Of a DNA stretch of 64,000 nt, positions 11,621-20,355 are shown in pieces (positions within the stretch are counted from its first letter, which is position 1; every line of letters begins with the position of its first letter). Under the pieces are notes generated by a model. That model was given only the letters and a program-made list of their open reading frames with translations, made no database searches and was not told the DNA's origin. The stretch is from Candidatus Microthrix parvicella Bio17-1 (GTDB lineage Bacteria; Actinomycetota; Acidimicrobiia; Acidimicrobiales; Microtrichaceae), in assembly GCF_000299415.1 (NCBI RefSeq), contig NZ_AMPG01000001.1:1178001-1242000 (forward strand), written 5' to 3'. The position numbers were made by a program, and so were the translations under genes.

Positions 11621-13011
11621 GGTTGTGCCTCCTCGTTGAGAACAAGTTCGTCGATCAATGCCTCGGCGCTGCGGTGGCCCGAAGCGATGCAACTGGAGAT
11701 GCCCAGGCCGTCGTAGGCGGCACCGGCCAGCGCAAGACCGGGCAGCCGTGCGAGCCCCGCCCGCACGTTGGCCAGCTTCTCCAGGTGCCCCACCTCCAGC
11801 TGTGGGATGGCTCCGGGCCATCGGTACACCTGCGCCTGAAGCGGCGAACCCGTCAGCCCGGTGGCCCGCTGAAGCTCGTCCACCATCTGGTCGACCAGTT
11901 GCCCGTCGGTCAGCGCTGCAACACGTTGCTCCCCCACCCGTCCCGCAGAGAGCCTGAACAGCACATGGTCGGGGTGACGAAGATGCGGCCACTTCGTGGA
12001 CAGAAACGTGGCCGCCTTCATCAGCGTGCGGGCCTTGGCAGGGGTAAGTATCCCGGTGGCGCGCAGGGGATCGCACGACGCCGCCGATGCGGCGTCCCAT
12101 GCCACCACAGCGGTCGCGACCGATGCGGTTCGCAGCGTGCCGAGCGGCGCTGCGTCCACGCCCAGCAGCGGTTGCATCAGGCCCAGCGCCGGCGCAGCCG
12201 GCAGCGCCACGACCACACCATCGAACTCGCTTCCGTCGGCGCCGGTTTCCACCAGCCGAAAGCGGCGCCCCGAGCGGGCGATGGTCTCGACCGGGGACGA
12301 GAGGCGCACCCGCACGTTGGTCCCAGCGAGGATGTGGTCGATCAGCGTCGCCAGCCCATTCGCAAACGTCACGAAGGACGGGGCCGGGTGAGCGGAGCGG
12401 ACCGAGCCCAGCAGCAGCGAGCGGTGGCGGGCGGCCTTCGCCGCCAGCATCGGGGTGGCGGCCCGCATGCTGAGCCGGTGCACGTCGCCGGCGTGCAGGC
12501 TGCCGAGGACCGGGTCCACCAAACGGTCGGTCACCTCGGCGCCAAAACGTCGACCAATGAACGAACCGACGGATACATCGCCTTGGGCGCCAGTTCGCTG
12601 CTCCCGGGTCGCGGGCAGCAGCGGTTCCAAGCCGGCACGGGCCATGCCGAGGGGCGAAAGCGCCCCGGAGCGGACGATAGGCCACATGCGGGTGGGGCCG
12701 GCCGGGCCCATGCCTGCCGGCAATCGGCGTCGACGGGCGCCGTCCCAGATCCAGGCGAAACTGGAGTCGGCGGTGATCAGTTGGTCGGTGAGCCCCAGTT
12801 CGTCAAGCAGTTGTGCGTTGGGTCCGGCCAGGTGCAGCGACTCGGCGCCGACGTCCACCGGCTGCCCCAGCATCTCCACCGTGCGCACCTGCCCACCAAG
12901 CCGAGCACCGGCCTCGAACAAGGTGACGTCATGCCCGGCACCGGCCAGCCTGCGAGCAGCCACCAACCCGGTGACACCCCCACCGATCACTGCCAGAGAA
13001 GCTTGCACCAT
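11617..13011 (-). CDS. hemY: protoporphyrinogen/coproporphyrinogen oxidase
   Basis: A 464-residue FAD-dependent oxidase of the HemY/HemG type (CgoX). The N-terminal dinucleotide fold is VIGGGVTGLVAARRL, followed by EAGARLGGQVRT and DVGAESL. Near the C-terminus LAGAAYDGLGISSCIASG is the second FAD-contact motif. In actinobacteria this enzyme usually makes coproporphyrin III in the coproporphyrin-dependent heme path. It is first in the hemY-radical SAM-ctaA operon, and its promoter faces that of the amidohydrolase across a 199-base gap. A 515-codon open frame on the other strand is a shadow. Confidence 0.9.
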   Translation of the reverse strand: MVQASLAVIGGGVTGLVAARRLAGAGHDVTLFEAGARLGGQVRTVEMLGQPVDVGAESLHLAGPNAQLLDELGLTDQLITADSSFAWIWDGARRRRLPAGMGPAGPTRMWPIVRSGALSPLGMARAGLEPLLPATREQRTGAQGDVSVGSFIGRRFGAEVTDRLVDPVLGSLHAGDVHRLSMRAATPMLAAKAARHRSLLLGSVRSAHPAPSFVTFANGLATLIDHILAGTNVRVRLSSPVETIARSGRRFRLVETGADGSEFDGVVVALPAAPALGLMQPLLGVDAAPLGTLRTASVATAVVAWDAASAASCDPLRATGILTPAKARTLMKAATFLSTKWPHLRHPDHVLFRLSAGRVGEQRVAALTDGQLVDQMVDELQRATGLTGSPLQAQVYRWPGAIPQLEVGHLEKLANVRAGLARLPGLALAGAAYDGLGISSCIASGHRSAEALIDELVLNEEAQP

Positions 13012-13155
13012 ACCGAGGGAAACCTCCCGGATTCTGCGCCGGACCGACTGCCGTCGTGCCCAATTCGCAAGCTACCGGGCACCGGCGGCGCTGCCATCAC
13101 CCGGACGCGGTGCCAGTGGGCACAGCACGCTCCAGCATCCGGTCTTGCGCGTAAC

Positions 13156-13169
13156 TAGAACGTGTTCTA
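13156..13169 (+). promoter_or_regulatory. KstR-type operator
   Basis: The 14 bases TAGAACGTGTTCTA match the TnnAACnnGTTnnA consensus of KstR, the TetR-family repressor of steroid/cholesterol catabolism, at every fixed position. The site is 42 bases before the amidohydrolase start, where it could control that gene; it could also affect hemY, which diverges from the same gap. The match is seen directly. That a KstR acts here is inference, since no kstR gene is in the window. Confidence 0.65.
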
Positions 13170-13210
13170 CTTTTCGATGAACCATCGACCACCAGGAAGC
13201 GGAGCCACCC

Positions 13211-14419
13211 ATGGTTGTAATCCCCCGGATCGTCTCGGTCGATGACCACGTCATCGAGCCACCCCACCTGTGGGAGAACTACATCGCCCCGGAGTTCCGC
13301 GGCCGTGCACCGAGGGTCGAGCGCATCCCGTGCGCCCACATGGGTTACGTAGGGGGAAAGTTCACCGCCGAGCCCGGCGACGATGGTGTGCCGTGCGATT
13401 GGTGGCGGTTCGAAGACCTCCTGATTCCACGAACCAGGGTGGAGTCAGCGGTGGGCTACGACCGCGCCGACATCACGGTGACCCCAACGACCTACGAGGA
13501 GATGCGGACGGGTTGTTATGACCCCACCGCCCGGCTCGCCGACATGGACCAGGGCCATATCGAGGCACAACTGTGTTTCCCCTCCAGCTTCCCGCGGTTC
13601 TGCGGCCAAACCTTCTCCGAGACCAAGGACAAAGACCTGGGGCTCGCCTGCATCGAGGCCTACAACAACTGGATGATCGAGGAATGGTGTGCCGATTCCA
13701 ACGGGCGGCTGATGCCGTTGGCCATCGTTCCGCTCTGGGACCCCGAGTTGGCGGCCACCGAGTTGCTTCGCAACGTGCGGCGGGGCGTACGAGCCGTCAC
13801 CTTCTCCGAAATTCCCGCCTACCTGGGCCTACCGTCAATCCACACCGAATACTGGGATCCGTTCTTCGCCGCATGCGCCGAGCACGGCGTGTCCATCCAC
13901 ATGCACATCGGCTCGTCGTCGAAAATGCCTTCCACGTCCCCCGACGCACCGGCGCTCGTGGCCTCGGCGTTGACGTTCGGCAACGCCATGTCGTCCATGG
14001 TGGACTTCATGTTGTCGGGCGTGCTCGTTCGCTTCCCCGAACTCCAACTCGCCTACTCCGAGGGCCAGATCGGCTGGATTCCCTACATCCTCGAGCGCAC
14101 CGACCACGTCTGGGAGGCAAACCGGGCGTGGGGCGACGTGGGCGACAGCGTGCCCGAACCGCCGAGCACCTATTTCCACCGGCAGATCTATGCGTGCTTC
14201 TTCGAGGATGAGTTTGGGTTGACCTCCGAGGCGCTCAACAAGATCACCCCCCAGCGCATCCTGTTCGAGACCGACTACCCGCACTCGGACAGTGTCTGGC
14301 CGGAGACAGAAGCCACCGCACAGCGGCTGATGGGCCACCTCGACCAGGAAACGGTCAACCTGTTGTGCCGCGGCAATGCCATCAAGCTGCTCGACCTCGA
14401 CCTACCGGTCAACCCGTAG
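13211..14419 (+). CDS. amidohydrolase-family metal-dependent hydrolase
   Basis: A 402-residue TIM-barrel protein of the amidohydrolase 2 (ACMSD-like) family. The N-terminal IVSVDDHVIEPPHLW carries the D-x-H metal motif. HMHIGSSS in the middle and FETDYPHSDSVWP near the C-terminus are further metal-site strands. Such enzymes act as decarboxylases or hydrolases in ring degradation. The KstR-type box upstream suggests steroid degradation, but the substrate cannot be read from the sequence. The ATG at 13211 opens the conserved N-terminus. Transcribed alone; the convergent neighbour is a wax ester synthase. Confidence 0.87.
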   Translation: MVVIPRIVSVDDHVIEPPHLWENYIAPEFRGRAPRVERIPCAHMGYVGGKFTAEPGDDGVPCDWWRFEDLLIPRTRVESAVGYDRADITVTPTTYEEMRTGCYDPTARLADMDQGHIEAQLCFPSSFPRFCGQTFSETKDKDLGLACIEAYNNWMIEEWCADSNGRLMPLAIVPLWDPELAATELLRNVRRGVRAVTFSEIPAYLGLPSIHTEYWDPFFAACAEHGVSIHMHIGSSSKMPSTSPDAPALVASALTFGNAMSSMVDFMLSGVLVRFPELQLAYSEGQIGWIPYILERTDHVWEANRAWGDVGDSVPEPPSTYFHRQIYACFFEDEFGLTSEALNKITPQRILFETDYPHSDSVWPETEATAQRLMGHLDQETVNLLCRGNAIKLLDLDLPVNP

Positions 14420-14492
14420 CCCCATCGGCAAGGGCCGACAACACGAGGCTGCACCACAGGGCGATCCTCGCCCCACCCGCCAGCTGCTCAGG

Positions 14493-15929
14493 TCACTGCT
14501 CGGCGGTTCGACGCGCCGGCGCCGCCTGTGCCACCAGTTCCGCAGCAGACGCCTCAAGATGCGCGAGGAACCCATCGGGGTCATCGATGACCTCGGGGTC
14601 GACCGTGAGGCCTACCCCGAGCTCCTCCCCGTAGGACAAAACCCCGATGATGAGCGCAATGTTTCCAACGCCGGTGATGAACGGGTGGACTGCCTGCAGC
14701 TGGGAACCCAGGAGGTACATGGGTAGCGGCGAGCCTGGAATATTGGTGACCGCAAGGTTTGCAAACGGCTGCCGGGACAGTGCAAGTGGTCCCAGCCGAC
14801 GAAGCAGCAGCGGTGGCACCACGTCCACCACCGAGAACAACGACGAGACCATCGAAGATCCTCCGCCCTGCTTGCGGCGCACCATCTCTGCATGGACCTC
14901 GGCCAGACGCTCCAGTGGATCAGCCGTGGCGACCGGGAGTTCAGCGACCAGTGCCGAGAAACTGTTGCCCGCCCCGGAATCGTCCCCGCCCACCGACCCC
15001 ACCGGCACCAGCACGCGTGGCGGCTGGTCGGCCAATTCGGCCGAGACCTCATCACCCAGGTGTCGCCGAAGGGCGCCGGTCACCACGGTAAGCACCACGT
15101 CGTTCAGCGTGGTGCCGTGAGCGCGCTTCACCGACATCAGGTCGGGCATCGACATCGCTGCCCAGAGCACGTCTCGGTGGGGGCCCACCCGACCGTTCAG
15201 CGGCATTGGTGGCGCCGTCTCGACCCCTCCGCGCATGGCGCCGGCCACGGTGTCGGCCACCGACCGAACCACCCCGGGCACCCGTCGGGGATCCAGCAGG
15301 GACGCAAGTGAGCGAACCGCCCCAACAGCAATCTCACCCTGACGTCGGGCGCGGGCCATGAGTGCCTCGGCCAGTAGCCGGTCGTTCCCGGGGGATGGCT
15401 CCGGTTTCCACGGCGCGCCCACATCGGGATCATCCCGAGGTTCAAGGTCCATCAGCAACATCGCAGCGTCGAACAACGACAAGCCATCGGCCAACACATG
15501 GTGGACCCGAAGCACGAATGCCACCCGGTCGTCGTCCACACCCTCGACGAACCACGCGTCCCACAACGGCCGTGACCAATCCAGTGGCTCCGAAAGCAAC
15601 TCGCCGACGAAGCGACGCAGCTCGGCCTCACCCCCCGGTTCCGGCAGGGTCGAGGCCATCACATGATGGGCGATGTGGAAGTGGTCGTCATCAAGCCACA
15701 TGGGGCGACCGGCATCAAAGGGGATCGAGGCAAGCCGCTTGCGAAATCGGGGCGACTGGTCCAACCGGGCATCAACGTGAGCCCGAATCGCGTCGAGCCG
15801 AAGGTTGCCGACCTCATCCCGCAGGGGCGCCGCCTCAAAAAAGCACACCGCCCCGATTTGAAGTTGAGCCTCCGGATCGCTGACGAAGAGCAGCGTTGCG
15901 TCCTCGGCGCTGAGAGGCTCGTGGCTCAC
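14493..15929 (-). CDS. wax ester synthase / diacylglycerol acyltransferase (WS/DGAT)
   Basis: A 478-residue acyltransferase that makes triacylglycerol or wax esters from acyl-CoA. The catalytic HHxxxDG motif is HHVLADG at residues 143-149. The start LSAEDATLLFVSDPEAQLQIG and the C-terminal VTNIPGSPLPMYLLG fit the WS/DGAT (TIGR02946) family in order and length. It is second in a two-gene operon and overlaps the alpha/beta hydrolase by ATGA. With the patatin and acyltransferase genes nearby this points to storage-lipid turnover. Confidence 0.93.
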   Translation of the reverse strand: MSHEPLSAEDATLLFVSDPEAQLQIGAVCFFEAAPLRDEVGNLRLDAIRAHVDARLDQSPRFRKRLASIPFDAGRPMWLDDDHFHIAHHVMASTLPEPGGEAELRRFVGELLSEPLDWSRPLWDAWFVEGVDDDRVAFVLRVHHVLADGLSLFDAAMLLMDLEPRDDPDVGAPWKPEPSPGNDRLLAEALMARARRQGEIAVGAVRSLASLLDPRRVPGVVRSVADTVAGAMRGGVETAPPMPLNGRVGPHRDVLWAAMSMPDLMSVKRAHGTTLNDVVLTVVTGALRRHLGDEVSAELADQPPRVLVPVGSVGGDDSGAGNSFSALVAELPVATADPLERLAEVHAEMVRRKQGGGSSMVSSLFSVVDVVPPLLLRRLGPLALSRQPFANLAVTNIPGSPLPMYLLGSQLQAVHPFITGVGNIALIIGVLSYGEELGVGLTVDPEVIDDPDGFLAHLEASAAELVAQAAPARRTAEQ

Positions 15930-16813
15930 GAGACCTCCGCCCCGCTGGAGGTATTGCTCCCCGCCACGGTGAGCCTTGGCTTGGCGGCCGTTCGCCCCGC
16001 CACCTCATCGATGAACTCGACGACGCAGTCGGTCAGACGCGCGGGCGAAAAGCGCAGCTCCACCGGCGAACGCGCACGTTCCAGGCGGGCGTTGGGCAGC
16101 TGGTTCACCAGGTTGACCGCATCGCTGAACGGGTGGATCAGATCGTTGCTGTGGGCCAGCACCAGCGTGGGCGCTTCGAGGCGTGACCGCTGGTCAAGGC
16201 TGGGCGCCACCGGGCCAACCAGCACCCCGTGCAGGATCGCCGCCATCACCTCGGGCGGAAGCGAACCGGCGTGCATCAGCGCGTTGACCGGCCCCCATGG
16301 GGTCTTTGGAAGGCGCCTCACCGCAGCGGACGTCACGCGCATCACCGGCCGCCCATAGTGGGCGGCCAGCAACATGGGCACGAAGGCAAGCGCGGCTGAA
16401 GGCACCGCCCACTCCAGCACGGGCATCTCCAGCACCAGGCCCTGCACACGTTCGGGGTGCTCGACCGCAGCAAAGAGGCTGACGTTGGCGCCAAGTGACA
16501 GCCCACCAAGCACGGCGCGCTCGACCCCAAGGTGATCGAGCAGGCCAATGACCTGCTCCGCATAACTGTCGATTCGGTATTCGGCCGCGTGCGCCGGGCT
16601 GTCGCTGCGACCGTGTCCAAGGAGATCCAAAAGCACCACCCGGTTTCCGCGGTCGGCCAGCGCGTCGGCGATGCCCCGGTTGAGGTTGGAGTCGAGCAAC
16701 AACCCGTGCAGGTACACCACGACGCTGTCGCCCGAGCCGTACTCGTCGTAGACCAGTCGGTGGCCCTCGTGTTCGAAGCTGGACGTTCGGTAGGTCATGG
16801 GCGTCCTCGCCAT
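15926..16813 (-). CDS. alpha/beta hydrolase
   Basis: A 295-residue alpha/beta-fold hydrolase. The oxyanion region is VVYLHGLLLDSN, the nucleophile elbow is GGLSLGA with Ser106, and LLDLLGHGRSD precedes it as in many esterases and lipases. A later LVLAHSNDLIHPF probably carries the acid residue. It is first in an operon with the WS/DGAT gene, so a lipase or esterase role in neutral-lipid metabolism is plausible. The start could be 16813 or the internal ATG five codons on (MTYRT). Confidence 0.87.
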   Translation of the reverse strand: MARTPMTYRTSSFEHEGHRLVYDEYGSGDSVVVYLHGLLLDSNLNRGIADALADRGNRVVLLDLLGHGRSDSPAHAAEYRIDSYAEQVIGLLDHLGVERAVLGGLSLGANVSLFAAVEHPERVQGLVLEMPVLEWAVPSAALAFVPMLLAAHYGRPVMRVTSAAVRRLPKTPWGPVNALMHAGSLPPEVMAAILHGVLVGPVAPSLDQRSRLEAPTLVLAHSNDLIHPFSDAVNLVNQLPNARLERARSPVELRFSPARLTDCVVEFIDEVAGRTAAKPRLTVAGSNTSSGAEVS

Positions 16814-16976
16814 TCATTTCGAGGGATTTCAGCCTAGCAACGAGTCCCTCTGCGCCGGGTGGGTCAGAACCCTCACCTCACCGGGGGCGCTTCATGATCG
16901 TCGAAGCGACCGTCATCAACTCAGAGCCTTTTGACGGGACGATTACCTGCTGCTCAGCCCAAAAATTCATCGACAT

Positions 16977-17002
16977 TTATATCGAACAGGTGTACGATAT
17001 AA
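16977..17002 (+). promoter_or_regulatory. SOS (LexA)-like box inside an 8-bp-arm inverted repeat
   Basis: TCGAACAGGTGTACGA at 16982-16997 differs from the actinobacterial LexA box TCGAAC-N4-GTTCGA at one position. It lies inside a longer perfect inverted repeat, TTATATCG...CGATATAA (16977-17002). The ATG of the HNH gene is 3 bases downstream, so bound protein would cover the start region. Related 13E12-family genes of mycobacteria are known to carry SOS boxes. Confidence 0.6.
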
Positions 17003-17004
17003 CC

Positions 17005-18297
17005 ATGTCCACCGGCGAGTCAAACCCCAACCAACCGAACAGCGACGGCAACCGCTGTGACAGCGGTCGCGACGGTGAGCCGGCGGCCATCTCCGGCGAC
17101 CTTGTCGGGGCTTCCGAAGGTGCCCCGGAGCTAGATGAGTTGGTGGCGATCGCCGCTCAGCGGTGCAGGTTGGATCACCGCGAGAGTGTGTTGCTGGCCG
17201 AGATTGCCCAAACCGACGTGTGCGACGTGTTGCACGGACATCACCCCAACGTCTGGTTCGCCGACCGAACCCGACAGGCCCGCTACACCGCATCTTCACG
17301 CATGCGCACCGCGCAGCGGCTCCACAACCGGTGCGGCGAATTGGCCGACGCGCTTGCGGCCGGGGTGGTTGGATGGCAACACGTTGTGGTGTTCGATCGG
17401 GCCGCCAACAGCCGCATCCGAGCAGCCATGATCGAGTTGCTGCCAGGGATCATCAACCTCGCCCAGGTAGCAACGTTTGAACGCTGGTCCCAAGAAGTCC
17501 GCGGAATCGCCGACCGTCTCGACCAGGATGGCGGCTACGACCCCGCCACCGACCCGACCAACAACCAGCTTCACCTGGTGCCCACCACCGGCGGCATCAC
17601 CTACATTTCCGGACAGCTGGTCGGCGAACTGGCACTCACGATCAAACAGCTGATCGATGGGGAGACCGACCGGGTTCTGACCCGTTACCGGTCCGACGCT
17701 GAAGCCTCCGACGGCGACATTCCAGTGCCGTCACGAGCACAAGCCGCAGCCGAAGCGCTCGGCGAACTCGTCGACCGCGCTTCTAGCATCCCCGACGCAA
17801 CAGGAAAGCTCCCCGAGCCCGAAATTGTGGTCATCCTCAACGATCAGACCGGTGATCTCACCGACGACGACGGCAACCACCTCTCACCGGTGATCCTCCG
17901 GTTCATCATCGCCGCCGGGCTCATCCGACCCCTTGAAATGGCTGGTTCCGGCGACCCGCTGCGAATGGGCCGCACCCTCCGCTGCGCCAACCGCCATCAA
18001 CGCCGGGCCCTCACGGTCCGCGACGGCGGCTGCCTCTTCCCCGGCTGCGGCCGACCCGCTCACTGGTGCGACGCCCACCACGCCGACCACTGGGACACAA
18101 ACGGCCCGACCGACATCGAAAACCTCGCTTTGTTGTGCCGGCACCACCACCGAGTCACCCACCGGCCCGGCTGGGCCATGACCCGGGATCAAGACACCGG
18201 AGACCCCAACGAAATCCGGTTCCGATGGAGGACCCCCACCGGTCGCCTCCTCGAATCCCAACGACACCACCAACGCAGCAAACCAGCCGCAGCGTAG
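17005..18297 (+). CDS. DUF222 / HNH endonuclease-like protein (13E12 repeat family)
   Basis: A 430-residue protein with an N-terminal DUF222 region and a C-terminal HNH domain (CLFPGCGRP, CDAHHADHW, NLALLCRHHHRVTHR). These proteins are multicopy in many actinobacteria; their biological role is not established, though the HNH fold implies DNA cleavage or binding. The start is ATG 17005; an upstream in-frame GTG at 16894 would put the operator inside the gene and is less likely. The SOS-like palindrome directly before the start suggests DNA-damage control. Confidence 0.85.
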   Translation: MSTGESNPNQPNSDGNRCDSGRDGEPAAISGDLVGASEGAPELDELVAIAAQRCRLDHRESVLLAEIAQTDVCDVLHGHHPNVWFADRTRQARYTASSRMRTAQRLHNRCGELADALAAGVVGWQHVVVFDRAANSRIRAAMIELLPGIINLAQVATFERWSQEVRGIADRLDQDGGYDPATDPTNNQLHLVPTTGGITYISGQLVGELALTIKQLIDGETDRVLTRYRSDAEASDGDIPVPSRAQAAAEALGELVDRASSIPDATGKLPEPEIVVILNDQTGDLTDDDGNHLSPVILRFIIAAGLIRPLEMAGSGDPLRMGRTLRCANRHQRRALTVRDGGCLFPGCGRPAHWCDAHHADHWDTNGPTDIENLALLCRHHHRVTHRPGWAMTRDQDTGDPNEIRFRWRTPTGRLLESQRHHQRSKPAAA

Positions 18298-18411
18298 GTC
18301 AGTAGTCGCCGCAAACCCGGCCAACAAGATGTCATCAACGCGCACCAGCCCCACCGACCTCGACAATGAGGGTTTGTGTGACCGCCTCTGCGACCACGAC
18401 CGATCGAGGTG

Positions 18412-19440
18412 CTATTCCCTCTCGCGTTGCTCGTCGATCCACCGGTCGATGCGTTCCCAGGCCCGGAACAGCCAGTCCATACGCTCGGCCGAGTCGGTCG
18501 GAATCTCGCTGGCCGGGACAACCCGCCAGGCCAAATGCAACGTCTTGTCCTCGGGGAGCGATGCCCACAGGTCCGAAACCGTAAAGATCTGATCGAGGCC
18601 GGTGTGAGCAACGAAGACCACATCAGCGGCGGGGCATGCGTCGATGGCGGCCAAGGTGCCCGCCGGGCGCGGGGCCAACACATGGGTCATCGACTCTGCG
18701 CGTCGGGCCGCCTCTTCGTGGCCGTCGCTTCGCAGCCGTTCAATGGCCCGTGTGCGGCGGCCTTCGGTGAAGTTGCCACCTTCCGGGAAGATCACAAACG
18801 CACCCTGGTTGGTCATACCTGATGCCAGTTCGGCAATCGAGGAGGTCGTGTCGCTGCCCGGTGCGGGGTTCTGCATGATGAACCGGTTGGGAAGCCGGTT
18901 GAGCAGTATGTCGAACACCGGATCAAGCTGAAGCGCCGCCTTGGCAACGATTCGGGGACGACGGCCCTCCCAGGACATGACCTCGTGCAGCAGGAGAAAC
19001 GAGTCGGCGGGTCCGGCATGCCTGCTCAGCACGATCAGCGGGGCATCGCTGCTGGTGCCATCACGGGAATCGGTGGGCAACGCCATTCCGTCTTGTTCGA
19101 TGTTGAGGGAGAACAGTCGGCTTCCCGTGTACACGAGGAGCCGCAATGCCCAACGCAGCAGCCGGTAGTGGGCGCTCACAAACGCCTCCAACGAGAGTTT
19201 CCAGCCGAACCCCGACGCCAACCACAAACCAAGGGCGGCCACGGTGACCACCACCTCGACGAACAGATAGCACGTGGCAAGCCCCAAAAGGCGCAGTGCC
19301 CGCCACTTGCCGGGAAGTCGATAGGACAGGATCAGCGCGGCGATCAGAAGCAGCGGCACGGTCGTGACGTACAGGAAAAAGATCAGCAGCGGAAGTGGCC
19401 AGAAAACAATTCGACGCACCCAGCGAGGGGGCAGCTTCAC
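18412..19440 (-). CDS. 1-acyl-glycerol-3-phosphate acyltransferase-like membrane acyltransferase
   Basis: A 342-residue protein. Three hydrophobic N-terminal segments (about residues 10-85) anchor it. The PlsC-type H(x4)D motif is RHAGPADS, and FPEGGNFTEGRR is the second acceptor-binding motif. It probably acylates lysophosphatidic acid or a related lipid at the membrane. It is second in an operon with the patatin gene; the coding regions overlap by ATGA. It ends about 114 bases from the convergent HNH gene; nothing is visible in that gap. Confidence 0.85.
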   Translation of the reverse strand: MKLPPRWVRRIVFWPLPLLIFFLYVTTVPLLLIAALILSYRLPGKWRALRLLGLATCYLFVEVVVTVAALGLWLASGFGWKLSLEAFVSAHYRLLRWALRLLVYTGSRLFSLNIEQDGMALPTDSRDGTSSDAPLIVLSRHAGPADSFLLLHEVMSWEGRRPRIVAKAALQLDPVFDILLNRLPNRFIMQNPAPGSDTTSSIAELASGMTNQGAFVIFPEGGNFTEGRRTRAIERLRSDGHEEAARRAESMTHVLAPRPAGTLAAIDACPAADVVFVAHTGLDQIFTVSDLWASLPEDKTLHLAWRVVPASEIPTDSAERMDWLFRAWERIDRWIDEQRERE

Positions 19441-20270
19441 GATTCGAATGCATTCAGGTAGTCGACGGATGCCTCATAGGACCTGTCGATTCGACGCTCA
19501 ATCGACTCCGAGTTGCCGCGCCGATACTGGCTCACGTCGTTGAACGACTTCGGGTCTCCGGTCGGCAGGACGTGCACTGCGATGTTGTCCGGCAGGTTGC
19601 GCAACGCCTCGGTGAAACGATGCCGACGGGAGATCTCGAAGGCCACCATCGCCACCTCCCACGGGTTTGACGGCGGCGCCAACGGCGCTTCCACCCGGCC
19701 GACCTGCAGCACGTAGATGGTGGTCGCACCGTGGGTGATCGCCCGGTCCAAGGGAATCGAGGAGACCAGCCCGCCATCGAGGAAGTGCTCGCCGTCGATT
19801 TCAACCGGGGGAAACATGCCTGGCACGGCCGACGACGCCAGGATGGCGTCAACCAGGGGCCCCGCCGAGAAGTAGTGGGCTGTGGCGTGCTCGATGCTCG
19901 CTGCGACACACTCGAAGCTCACCGCGAGGTCTTCGATGTGTCGAACGGGCAGGATCTGTTCGAGGAGTTCCCGCAGCACCCGGTTGTCGCTCAGGTGGGT
20001 CCCCGATCTGGCGAGGGTGGTCACCTTGGAAAAGACCGAGCCACCAAACACCCCCGAGTGGTCGAGCGTGGTCCACAGCTCGGTCAGCGCCTCGACGCTA
20101 CGAGCGGAAGGGTCTGCGGCGATCATGGCCCCGTTGATGGAACCAATCGAGGTGCCCACGACCAGGTCGGGAATGATGCCGAAATCGATCAGCGCGCCGA
20201 GCATTCCCACCTCGTGTGCACCGAGATCCCCGCCGCCACCCAGGACGAACGCCGTCTCTGTTTCCATCAC
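19437..20270 (-). CDS. patatin-like phospholipase
   Basis: A 277-residue patatin-family acyl hydrolase. The oxyanion glycines are in VLGGGGDLGAHEVG (residues 9-22), the nucleophile elbow is GTSIGS with Ser41, and the catalytic Asp is in FLDGGLVSSIPL. It lacks a signal peptide, so it acts on cytoplasmic or membrane lipids. It is first in a two-gene operon with a PlsC-like acyltransferase, which together could remodel phospholipid chains. Confidence 0.92.
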   Translation of the reverse strand: MMETETAFVLGGGGDLGAHEVGMLGALIDFGIIPDLVVGTSIGSINGAMIAADPSARSVEALTELWTTLDHSGVFGGSVFSKVTTLARSGTHLSDNRVLRELLEQILPVRHIEDLAVSFECVAASIEHATAHYFSAGPLVDAILASSAVPGMFPPVEIDGEHFLDGGLVSSIPLDRAITHGATTIYVLQVGRVEAPLAPPSNPWEVAMVAFEISRRHRFTEALRNLPDNIAVHVLPTGDPKSFNDVSQYRRGNSESIERRIDRSYEASVDYLNAFES

Positions 20271-20355
20271 GCAGTTTCTACACCTTGGTGGTCACCTGGT
20301 GGCTCCGACCGACGGCAGGTGGAGGTAGGTTTTTCTAGTATCACGTAGAGGTATC

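Noticed and set aside
11611-13158. 515-codon open frame on the plus strand
   Set aside because: Antisense of hemY; no family pattern.
20333-20350. Third copy of the TTCTAG palindrome before the ATP-grasp gene
   Set aside because: Only the left half-site matches well; the right half has two mismatches.
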